DNA from: Alphaproteobacteria bacterium | Lineage (GTDB): Bacteria; Pseudomonadota; Alphaproteobacteria; CACIAM-22H2 | Length of the DNA: 41,673 nt | Direction: 5' to 3' | NCBI GenBank assembly: GCA_016793165.1 | Contig: JAEULA010000088.1 | Span: forward strand, 1-41,673 | In this document: positions 19,410 through 26,578 of the stretch, piece after piece | Position numbering within the stretch: the stretch's first letter is position 1 | How the letters are laid out: the number at the start of each line of letters is the position of its first letter | Notes under the pieces: model-generated | The model's database searches: none | What the model was told of the DNA's origin: nothing | What the model saw: only the letters and a program-made list of their open reading frames with translations | Program-made: the position numbers and the translations under genes

Positions 19410-20782
19410 CGCGTCGGCTCCCGGCTCGCCATGCGGGGATCGCCCATGGCGGTCAGCCACAGGTCGATCGACTGCAGGAAGCGTGCGTAACCCTCGAGGC
19501 TCATGAACTCGTCGACGCCGTGGGCATTGCCGCCGCGCCCGGCGCCGCCGATCAGGAACGCATCGACGTGGCGCGCGAAGGCGTAGGCCGGGGCGGAACC
19601 GATCGCCCACGGCCAGATCTGCGGCGTCGCCCCGGCGGTCCGCGCGTAGGCGGCGAGCAGCGCGTCGACGCCCGGCGCGGCACGATCGAAGCGCCAGCCC
19701 GGATAGGAGTCGTCGATCCGGAGCGCCACACCGGCGAGGCCGTCCTCGGCCAGCCGCCTTCGGAGCAGATCGACGAACGACGACGGATCGAGCGGCGGCG
19801 GACAGCGCAGGTCGAACCGCGCACGCGCGGCATACGGGATCACGGCGTCGCCCCCGGCGGGCTCGCTCGACAGCTCCGAGACGTTGACCGAGGCGGTCGC
19901 CAGCACGCGCGCCAGCAGCGCCGCGGCGTCGCCCGGCACCGCGAAGCGCTGCGCGCCGCGGAAGCGCAGCTCGCCGGCGGGATCGAAATGGACGGCGAGC
20001 GCGGCGACGATCCCGCGCGCCGCGTCGTCGAGGTCGATCGTCGCGAGCATTCCCGTCGGCCCCTCGCCGAAGCGCGACAGGGCTTCGACAAGCCGACGCG
20101 CGGGATTGGCGATCCAGGGCGCGTTGCTCGAATGGATCGGCATCGCCGGTCCGCCCCAGGCGCCGCCGGTCACCGCGGCCTCGCCCTTCGCGATTCCGGA
20201 GAAGCCGAGATAGACGCGCGGCGGTCCGCCGCCGTATTCGCAGAACGACGGGAACAGCGCGGCGCGCCCGCGACGGACACGGCTCGCCGGATCGAGGAGG
20301 TAGGCGCGCAACGCGCCGCTGCCGCTCTCCTCCTCGCCCTCGACGAGGATCTCGACATTGGTCCGCAGGCGCCCGTCGCCGATCATGCGCTCGAGCACGC
20401 ACAGCATGCCGGCGAGCGGCCCCTTGTTGTTCTCCGCGCCGCGGGCGACGAAGCACGGGCCGACGCCGTCGCGCTCGACCGTCCCGCCCTCGAACGGATC
20501 GACGCTCCAGCCCCCGGCATCGGCGGGCATCACGTCGTACATGTTGTAGAGCACGACCGAGTCGCGCGCGCCGACGTCGATCCGTGCGTGGATCACGGGC
20601 GGGCGACCGCCCTCGCCGGCCGCGTTCACGATCTCCGCGCCGAGGCGGCCGCCGAGCCAGTCGACGATCGCGCCGGCCTGCTCGGCGAGTCCTGCCGCGT
20701 CGCCGCGCACCGACCGGATGCGACACCAGTGTCGCGTCAGCGCCAGCGCCTCGGCATGCGGCACGTCCGGCGCGGCGGTCAC
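19406..20782 (-). CDS. M20-family amidohydrolase/peptidase with altered metal ligands
   Basis: A 458-residue M20-family protein with catalytic and lid (dimerisation) domains. EGEEESGSG (148-156) holds the catalytic and metal glutamates and HGVDEF near the C-terminus the last histidine. The usual first-ligand segment GHxDVxP reads NMYDVMP (80-86), with methionine for histidine. The usual bridging-aspartate segment RGxxDxKG reads RGAENNKG (114-121), with asparagine for aspartate. It may bind one metal, use different ligands, or belong to a divergent subgroup. The GTG at 20782 overlaps the permease stop by 4 bases. Position between transporter and cyclodeaminase suggests it cleaves an imported N-acyl or peptide amino acid; that is inference. 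Confidence 0.87.
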   Translation of the reverse strand: MTAAPDVPHAEALALTRHWCRIRSVRGDAAGLAEQAGAIVDWLGGRLGAEIVNAAGEGGRPPVIHARIDVGARDSVVLYNMYDVMPADAGGWSVDPFEGGTVERDGVGPCFVARGAENNKGPLAGMLCVLERMIGDGRLRTNVEILVEGEEESGSGALRAYLLDPASRVRRGRAALFPSFCEYGGGPPRVYLGFSGIAKGEAAVTGGAWGGPAMPIHSSNAPWIANPARRLVEALSRFGEGPTGMLATIDLDDAARGIVAALAVHFDPAGELRFRGAQRFAVPGDAAALLARVLATASVNVSELSSEPAGGDAVIPYAARARFDLRCPPPLDPSSFVDLLRRRLAEDGLAGVALRIDDSYPGWRFDRAAPGVDALLAAYARTAGATPQIWPWAIGSAPAYAFARHVDAFLIGGAGRGGNAHGVDEFMSLEGYARFLQSIDLWLTAMGDPRMASREPTR

Positions 20783-21699
20783 AGCCGGATCCTCGGGTTG
20801 AGCCAAACATAGGCGAGGTCGACGAGGAAGTTGACCGCGACGAAGACGAAGGCCGCGAACAGCACTACCGCCTGGACCACGGGGAAGTCGCGGTTCTGGA
20901 TCGACTCGACCGCAAGCCGTCCGATCCCGGGCCACGCGAAGATGATCTCGGTGACGAGCGCGCCGCCGAGCAGTGCCGCGAAATACATGCCCTGGACGGT
21001 GATGACGGGGATCAGCGCGTTGCGCATCGCGTGATGGACGACGATGCGCCGTTCGGAGAGCCCCTTGGCGCGCGCCGTGCGGATGTAGTTCTCGCCGAGA
21101 ACCTCGATCAGGCTGGCGCGGACCAGGCGGGTGATGGCGCTCAGGTAATAGGCGCCGAGCGATACCGACGGCAGGAGCAGCTGCCACGCGCTGCCCATGC
21201 CGCCGCTCGGAAGCCAGCGCAGATGCAGCGCGAACAGGATGATCAGCATGAGGCCGAGCCAGAACACCGGCACGGCCTGCCCCAGCAGCGAGATCACCCG
21301 GATGACGAAGTCGAGGACGCCGTCGCGGCGCAGCGCGGCAACGGTGCCCAGGACGAAGCCGAGCAGCGTGCTCCAGACGAGCGCGGCGAACGCGAGCAGC
21401 GCCGTCGCCGGCAGGCGCTCGAACAGGAGATCGAGCGCCGGGCGCTGGTAGCGCAACGACTTGCCGAGATCCCCGCCGAGGATTCCGGCGAGGAAGCGCG
21501 CGTACTGGACCGCGATCGGATCGTCGAAGCCCATCGCGCGCCGGAACGCGTCGATCTCGGCGCGCGACGCCTCGGCCGGCATCATCAAGCGCGCTGGATC
21601 GCCGGTCAGCATCAGCGCGAAGAAGACGATCGCCGACACGCCGAGCATGACGACGAGGCCCTGGAGCGCGCGGCCGGCGACGAAGGTCGCGGTCTTCAA
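20779..21699 (-). CDS. Peptide-type ABC importer permease, DppB type (TTG start)
   Basis: Permease of 306 residues with the DppB features: first helix LQGLVVMLGVSAIVFFALMLTGDPARLMM, the coupling loop YIRTARAKGLSERRI and the terminal DLAYVWLNPRIRL. The only start that keeps helix 1 whole is a TTG at 21699. It sits 3 bases after the TGA of the C-type permease, in the same reading frame, and has no visible ribosome site, so translation must rely on coupling or termination-reinitiation. An internal ATG (residue 18) would cut helix 1. It forms the importer with the C-type permease encoded upstream and, probably, the double ATPase on the opposite strand. Confidence 0.9.
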   Translation of the reverse strand: MKTATFVAGRALQGLVVMLGVSAIVFFALMLTGDPARLMMPAEASRAEIDAFRRAMGFDDPIAVQYARFLAGILGGDLGKSLRYQRPALDLLFERLPATALLAFAALVWSTLLGFVLGTVAALRRDGVLDFVIRVISLLGQAVPVFWLGLMLIILFALHLRWLPSGGMGSAWQLLLPSVSLGAYYLSAITRLVRASLIEVLGENYIRTARAKGLSERRIVVHHAMRNALIPVITVQGMYFAALLGGALVTEIIFAWPGIGRLAVESIQNRDFPVVQAVVLFAAFVFVAVNFLVDLAYVWLNPRIRL

Positions 21700-21702
21700 G
21701 GC

Positions 21703-22539
21703 TCAGGCGGTCCGGCCGTCGGCGCGGCGCACGAGCCAGTCGCCGAGCAGGTTGCAGCCGATCACCAGGGCGCCGATGGCGATCCCGGGATAGAGGACGA
21801 GCCAGTCGGCGAGCAGCATGAACGAGCGCCCCTCGCCGATCAGGTTGCCGAGCGTGGGCGTCGGCGGCTGCACGCCCAGGCCGAGGAAGCCGATCGAGGC
21901 CTCGAGGATGATCAGCCGCGGCAGGTCGAGCGTCAGCAGGACGGTCTGCGGTCCGACGATGTTGGGCAGCACGTGGCGTCGGATGATGGCGCCGCGGCTC
22001 ATGCCGATCGCGCGCGACGCCTCGATGTACTCGAGCTCGCGGATCTCCAGCGTCTTCGCCCGCGCGACCCGGGCGAACACGGCCCAGCCCGTGACGCCGA
22101 GGACGATGATCATGTTGGACAGGCCGGGCCCGATGACCGCGACGATCAGCAGGATCAGGAGGATGAACGGGATCGCCAGTTGGATGTCGACGGCGCGCAT
22201 GACGACGATGTCGACCCAGCCGCCGAAATAGCCGGCGACCATGCCCAGCGCCGTGCCGAGCACCACCGAGATCGCGGCGGCGACGACGACGATGCCCAGG
22301 GAGATCGCGGTCCCTCGCGCGAGCCGCGACAGCAGGTCGCGTCCGAGCTGGTCGGTTCCGAGCGGATGGAGCTGGCCGCCGACGACGGTGAGCGGCGGCT
22401 TGAAGGTCGCGGTCAGCGTGCCGCGCAGCGGATCGATCGGCCACAGCAGGGTGACGGACGCGCACAGCGCCGCCACACCCGCCAGCAACATGATCGCGAC
22501 GATCGCATCGGCGTTCTGCCGGAGCGCCCAGGCGTCCAC
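21703..22539 (-). CDS. Peptide-type ABC importer permease, DppC type
   Basis: Permease of 278 residues: N-terminal helix AIVAIMLLAGVAALCASVTLLW, the DppC hallmark LGTDQLGRDLLSRLARG, the coupling loop YIEASRAIGMSRGAIIRRHVL and the terminal NLLGDWLVRR. The GTG at 22539 lies 4 bases after the binding-protein stop. Gene order here is binding protein, C permease, B permease, whereas most operons of this family place B before C. Function is substrate passage across the inner membrane with the B permease. Confidence 0.9.
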   Translation of the reverse strand: MDAWALRQNADAIVAIMLLAGVAALCASVTLLWPIDPLRGTLTATFKPPLTVVGGQLHPLGTDQLGRDLLSRLARGTAISLGIVVVAAAISVVLGTALGMVAGYFGGWVDIVVMRAVDIQLAIPFILLILLIVAVIGPGLSNMIIVLGVTGWAVFARVARAKTLEIRELEYIEASRAIGMSRGAIIRRHVLPNIVGPQTVLLTLDLPRLIILEASIGFLGLGVQPPTPTLGNLIGEGRSFMLLADWLVLYPGIAIGALVIGCNLLGDWLVRRADGRTA

Positions 22540-22543
22540 CGCG

Positions 22544-24031
22544 TCACCGCAGCGAGATGTCGAACACCGGGATGCGCGCGTCCGGACGGCCCTGGAAGTT
22601 CACGTTCTTGCGCTTCCCGTAGAGCGCATCCTCCTGATAGAGGGTCAGCATCGGGACCTGCTCCGCGGCCAGGCGCTGGATCCGCTCCAGCACGGTCGCG
22701 CGCGCCGCGGGATCGACGATCCGGCGGCTCTCGTCGAGCAGGCGGTCGAGCTCCGGGATCGCCACCGTCGAATAGGGCTCGCCGCTCCGCATGATCGCGT
22801 AGATCGCCGCATCGGCGTCGAGCGTCTGCGTCGAGCCCCAGCCGAGCATGTAGATCGGCCCCTTCTGCGGCACCTGCTGGATATAGACCGACCAGGCCAG
22901 CACCTCCTGCTCGACCTTCACGCCGATGTCGCCGAACTGCTGCGCGATCGCCTGCGCGACCTCGACGTCCTTGATGTAGCGGCGCGAGGACTGCATGCGG
23001 ATCGTGAAGCCGGAAGGGAATCCCGCCTCCGCGAGCAGCGCCTTGGCCCGCGCCGGATTGAAGGGCGCGGGCGGGATCGCGACGTATCCGAAATCGGCCG
23101 GGCCGACCTGCGTCCCCATCGCCGAGCCCATGCCCTGCAGGATGTTGTCGACGATCGCCTTGCGGTCGATCGCCATGTTCAGCGCCTGGCGGACCTTCAC
23201 GTTGTCGAGCGGCGCGTCTTTCATGACGAGGCCGAGATAGATGATGAGCCCGCCGTTCTTGACCGACACGAGGTCGGCGTCGGGGCTCGACTTCAGGCGC
23301 GGCGCGAAGTCGACCGGCACGCTCTCGACGATGTCGACCTCGCCGGTGAGCAGCGCGGTCAGGCGCGCGGTGCCGTCCGGGATCGTCTTCCACGAGACGC
23401 GCGCGACGGCCGGCTTGCCGCGCCAGTAATCGGCATTCGCGTCGAGGATCACGTGCTGGTCGGGCACGAACTCGACGAACTTGTAGGGCCCGGTGCCGAC
23501 CGGCTTGGTCGCGAAGACGTCGCGGCCGACCTGGTTCACGTAGCCCGGCGGGACGATGTACGCGGGGTACCGGCTCATGCGCGTGGGCAGCAGCGGGTCG
23601 GGTCCGTCGGTGCGCACGCGCACGGTCGTCGCGTCGACGACGTCGACGCCCTTGACCGTGCGGATGTAGGAGAGAGTCGGCGACTTCGCCGCCGGATCGA
23701 TGATGCGGTCGATCGTGAACTTCACCGCATTGGCGTCGAACGCCTCGCCGTTGTGGAACTTCACGCCGCTGCGCAGCTTGAACTCCCAGGTCGTGTCGTC
23801 GATCGACTTCCACGACTCCGCGAGCCCCGGAACCAGCTTCATGTCCTTGTCGCGCATGACGAGCGTGTCGAAGATGTTGTCGACGATCGTCGCCGCCTCG
23901 CGCAGGAAACCCGGGTCGAGCGCCGTGGTGGAGATCGGCCGCGCGATCGTCAGTGGCTTCTGCTGGGCGATCGCATCGTGACCCGGCAGCGCCAGGAATG
24001 CCGCGAGCGAAAGCGCGAGGAGTCTCTTCAT
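22544..24031 (-). CDS. Periplasmic solute-binding protein, family 5 (second importer)
   Basis: A 495-residue SBP_bac_5 protein with a clean Sec signal peptide, MKRLLALSLAAFLALPGHDA, cleaved probably around residue 22, and no lipobox cysteine. Family segments include WEFKLRSGVKFHNGEAF and DANADYWRGKPAVARV. The ATG at 24031 has GGAGAGGCG about 8 bases upstream; a longer open frame above is shadow. It opens a five-gene leftward operon: binding protein, C permease, B permease, M20 hydrolase, cyclodeaminase. It is only distantly similar to the other binding protein in this window, so a different ligand is likely. The accompanying enzymes point to a peptide, N-acyl amino acid or opine-like compound. 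Confidence 0.92.
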   Translation of the reverse strand: MKRLLALSLAAFLALPGHDAIAQQKPLTIARPISTTALDPGFLREAATIVDNIFDTLVMRDKDMKLVPGLAESWKSIDDTTWEFKLRSGVKFHNGEAFDANAVKFTIDRIIDPAAKSPTLSYIRTVKGVDVVDATTVRVRTDGPDPLLPTRMSRYPAYIVPPGYVNQVGRDVFATKPVGTGPYKFVEFVPDQHVILDANADYWRGKPAVARVSWKTIPDGTARLTALLTGEVDIVESVPVDFAPRLKSSPDADLVSVKNGGLIIYLGLVMKDAPLDNVKVRQALNMAIDRKAIVDNILQGMGSAMGTQVGPADFGYVAIPPAPFNPARAKALLAEAGFPSGFTIRMQSSRRYIKDVEVAQAIAQQFGDIGVKVEQEVLAWSVYIQQVPQKGPIYMLGWGSTQTLDADAAIYAIMRSGEPYSTVAIPELDRLLDESRRIVDPAARATVLERIQRLAAEQVPMLTLYQEDALYGKRKNVNFQGRPDARIPVFDISLR

Positions 24032-24149
24032 CTGTCGCCTCTCCGTGGTCCGTAGCCGATCCGCCCGGCGCCTCGCATCCCCCGCGACCGCCCCGGCGCT
24101 TTCATCGAAGAGTGGAGGATCCGCCCGCGCCGCACAAGCCGACACGGCC

Positions 24150-24185
24150 CCGATGCACCCGCATCGGCGACCGCCGAGAAGGCGG
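24150..24185. terminator. Stem-loops after the sulfurtransferase gene
   Basis: CCGATGC-ACCC-GCATCGG (24150-24167) is a perfect 7-bp stem with a 4-base loop, and CCGCC-GAGAA-GGCGG (24171-24185) a 5-bp stem next to the sulfurtransferase stop (24188-24190, minus strand). They probably end or protect the leftward sulfurtransferase mRNA before the binding-protein promoter. No T-run follows, so intrinsic termination is uncertain. Confidence 0.45.
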
Positions 24186-24187
24186 CG

Positions 24188-25033
24188 TCAGAGCGACTCC
24201 CGCGGCAGATCGGGACGACGACCCCATTCGTTCCACGAAGCATCGTAGATCGACCAGTCCGTGCATCCGAGCCGGGTCAGCTGGAAGGCGAGCACCGCGG
24301 CGGTCACGCCCGAGCCGCAGGTGCAGATGATCGGCCGTTCGGGGTCGACCCCCGCCTCGCGGAAGATCCGCGCCGCGGCCGTCGGATCCTCGAACGCGAA
24401 GTCGCCGGACTGGCGGATCATCCTGTTCCACGGGAGGTTGATCGCGCCGGGCATGTGTCCGCTCGGAAGGCCCGGATAGCCGGACGGCAGCTCGCCCGTG
24501 AAGCGCTCGCGCGTGCGCGCATCGACCACCTGCGCCGCCCCGGTTCGCAGCGCCGCGAGCACCGCGCGCCAGTCGGCGACCTGGACGTCGGGTGCGGCGG
24601 CGACATACGGCACGGCGACCGGCGCGGCACCGGCGCCGGTCTCGACGGGACGGCCCTCGGCGGTCCAGCGACGCCAGCCACCGTCGAGGATGCGCACGTC
24701 GCGGTGTCCGAACCGGCGAAACATCCACCACACGCGCGCCGAGACGTAGGTGGCGTCGTAGACGACCACGGACGTGTCGTTGCCGATACCGAGGCCGCCG
24801 ACATAGCGCGCGAAATGGTCGGCCGGCGGCAGCATGTTGGGCAGCGTCGAGCCCGGGTCGGACGCCGCGTCGAGATCGAAGAAGCGTGCGCCGGGAACGT
24901 GGCCCTTGGCGAATTCGTCCCGCCCGCTGCGCTTCGTCTCGGGCGCGTACCAGCCGCAATCGATCACGACGGTGCCGCCGGAACGAAGCCGGGACTGCAG
25001 AGCCTCGGGCTCGATCAGGAAAGTATCGTTCAT
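24188..25033 (-). CDS. sseA: 3-mercaptopyruvate sulfurtransferase (tandem rhodanese)
   Basis: A 281-residue protein with two rhodanese domains. The N-terminal one (about 1-135) is inactive-like, with LDGGWRRW closing it. The C-terminal one (about 150-281) has the active loop CTCGSGVTA, with C239 the sulfur-accepting cysteine. CGSGVTA is the loop typical of mercaptopyruvate enzymes rather than thiosulfate sulfurtransferases. It moves sulfur from 3-mercaptopyruvate to cyanide or thiols in the cytoplasm. The ATG at 25033 follows GAGAGGCGGCG, and the frame continuing upstream is shadow. It is a single-gene unit, lying between the metallohydrolase and the second uptake operon, all leftward. With the D-cysteine desulfhydrase-type enzyme nearby it hints at sulfur amino-acid breakdown. 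Confidence 0.9.
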   Translation of the reverse strand: MNDTFLIEPEALQSRLRSGGTVVIDCGWYAPETKRSGRDEFAKGHVPGARFFDLDAASDPGSTLPNMLPPADHFARYVGGLGIGNDTSVVVYDATYVSARVWWMFRRFGHRDVRILDGGWRRWTAEGRPVETGAGAAPVAVPYVAAAPDVQVADWRAVLAALRTGAAQVVDARTRERFTGELPSGYPGLPSGHMPGAINLPWNRMIRQSGDFAFEDPTAAARIFREAGVDPERPIICTCGSGVTAAVLAFQLTRLGCTDWSIYDASWNEWGRRPDLPRESL

Positions 25034-25197
25034 CGCCGCCTCTCGGTTGCCGCGTCGCACGGGACCACGCCCGAAGCTACGGCACCGCTTCGCCGCCACC
25101 AAGACGGACGCCCCGACCGAACATCCGGCTCGCCGTGAATGTCGGGCGATCCCCGCGTCCGCGGCTGCAGTCTTGTCGTGCAGAGTCGCCGCGTCGA

Positions 25198-26178
25198 TCA
25201 GAACCGATAGCGCTTGCCGACGGCGAGGGGGGCCAATCGCGCGTCGCCGAACGCATTGGCCAGCGCGGTCATCGCCCGCCACCCGGTGCAGTGGCCGGCG
25301 GCGATGGTCGCAAGCCCGAAGTCGCGCAGGGCGGCGACCGTTTCGGGAATGATCTTCTCGTTGCTCCCCACGAGATGCAGGCCGCCGATCACGGCATGGA
25401 GCGGCACCCCGGGAAAGCCGGCGCGGGCATGGTTCAGCACGTTCACGACGCCCGCATGCGAGCAGGCGGTGAAGACGACCAGCCCCTTGCCGGCGACATG
25501 GACCGCGGCGAAGCGCTCGTCCATCAGGAGCGGGTCCGGCTCCCAGGGACTCGCGTCGTCGACGCGGCGATGCTGGCTCTGCAGGCCGCGCTCGAACGGC
25601 GTCAGCCGCGGAATCTCGCCGCTGACATGAACGCAGCCGTCGAGCACGTCGACGCTCGCCGTGCCGCAGACCACCCGGCCGCCCCGGGCGCCGAGCGCGG
25701 CCATGCTCGGGACGTCCTCGAGCAATCGCATCGTGCCATCGGCAGACTTCGTGGCGCGCGTGACGAACATCCCGGGATGCACGTAGCACTCGACGGCGCG
25801 GCCGCCGTTCCGCGCCCGGATCATGTCGAGCGCGCGAAGCATCGCGCCGCCGTGGTCCCAATGGCCGTGCGACAGGATGATCGCCTCGACGGCGCCGAGG
25901 TCGACCTGCAGCAGGCCCGCGTTGCGCTCGAACACCTCCTCGTCGGGACCGGTGTCGAACAGCAGCCGGCGAATCCGGTCCCCGTGCCGGACCGTCACCA
26001 GGCACGACAGGCCGTGCGCGGCGACGCACAGGGCGCGGCCGCCGGTGCGCGCGAAGCCGCGCCGTCCCAGCGAAAGCATTTCGATGTCGACAAAGGCCGG
26101 AACGCTCGAAAGATTGTCGGTCACGTTGTCGACGAGGATGTCGACCTCGAGCGCATCGACGGGCACAAGCGAAGCCAT
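25198..26178 (-). CDS. Metallo-beta-lactamase-fold hydrolase, COG1237 type
   Basis: A 326-residue MBL-fold protein. The metal motif is SHGHWDHGG, giving H104, H106, D108 and H109. Later ligands are probably in FTACSHAGVVN and in the GHCTGW segment near the C-terminus, and GGLHLVGSN is also typical of COG1237. Relatives are annotated as dihydropterin-ribofuranosyl-aminobenzene phosphate synthases of the methanopterin pathway, but bacterial members have mostly untested functions, so only hydrolase is claimed. The ATG at 26178 has GGGAGGACG upstream. It is divergent from the giant-gene operon across a 400-base gap, and may share regulation with it. Confidence 0.85.
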   Translation of the reverse strand: MASLVPVDALEVDILVDNVTDNLSSVPAFVDIEMLSLGRRGFARTGGRALCVAAHGLSCLVTVRHGDRIRRLLFDTGPDEEVFERNAGLLQVDLGAVEAIILSHGHWDHGGAMLRALDMIRARNGGRAVECYVHPGMFVTRATKSADGTMRLLEDVPSMAALGARGGRVVCGTASVDVLDGCVHVSGEIPRLTPFERGLQSQHRRVDDASPWEPDPLLMDERFAAVHVAGKGLVVFTACSHAGVVNVLNHARAGFPGVPLHAVIGGLHLVGSNEKIIPETVAALRDFGLATIAAGHCTGWRAMTALANAFGDARLAPLAVGKRYRF

Positions 26179-26578
26179 GGCGGCGTCCTCCCGATCCGAC
26201 GTCGATCCGGCATCACGATAGCAGGCTCGATCACCGGCTCCCAAGGATCCGGACCGGAGTCCGCCCGGGCGGGCGCCGCGGGACTGCAGCACCGGATCGC
26301 ACGCGACATGGCCGCCGCCGCGCGCGATACCGGACCGGCGGCGAAAGCTCGACGACATCCACGGCGGCCCGCATCGCTCTGACGGGCCGTCGCATGCCGC
26401 GACCGGTCGCAGCGCCTCGGCGCGATGACCGCGTGAGCCCGTCACGCCGCCGGCGGGGCGACAAGACCTCAATCGTCAGGCGGAATTTGTAATTCGTTTG
26501 TCGCCTGTTCGGCATCGGACCCGACGCCTATAGTTGTCGGCACTCGAGCGATCGACCCGCGGACCGAAGGGGGGACGG
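26179..26578. promoter_or_regulatory. 400-base divergent gap between the MBL gene and the giant-gene operon
   Basis: No gene was found in this stretch. It holds a perfect 12-bp palindrome CCGCCCGGGCGG (26261-26272), an AT-rich nested inverted repeat (26477-26507, entered separately) and a -10-like TATAGT at 26529-26534. A start of transcription near 26541 would leave a leader of under 40 bases before the ATG at 26579, which has the ribosome site GAAGGGGGG. No good -35 hexamer sits 16-18 bases before TATAGT (the best is TGTTCG), so an activator or alternative sigma factor may be needed. Confidence 0.4.
26477..26507. promoter_or_regulatory. Nested inverted repeat upstream of the giant-gene operon
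   Basis: CAGGCG (26477-26482) pairs with CGCCTG (26502-26507). Directly inside the left arm lies a second perfect repeat, GAATT-TGT-AATTC (26483-26495). It is the most AT-rich spot for thousands of bases and sits just upstream of TATAGT, where an operator or activator site would be expected. Confidence 0.4.

Noticed and set aside
26261..26272. The palindrome CCGCCCGGGCGG as an operator
   Set aside because: Short GC-only palindromes are frequent in DNA of this composition, and it is far from both start codons.
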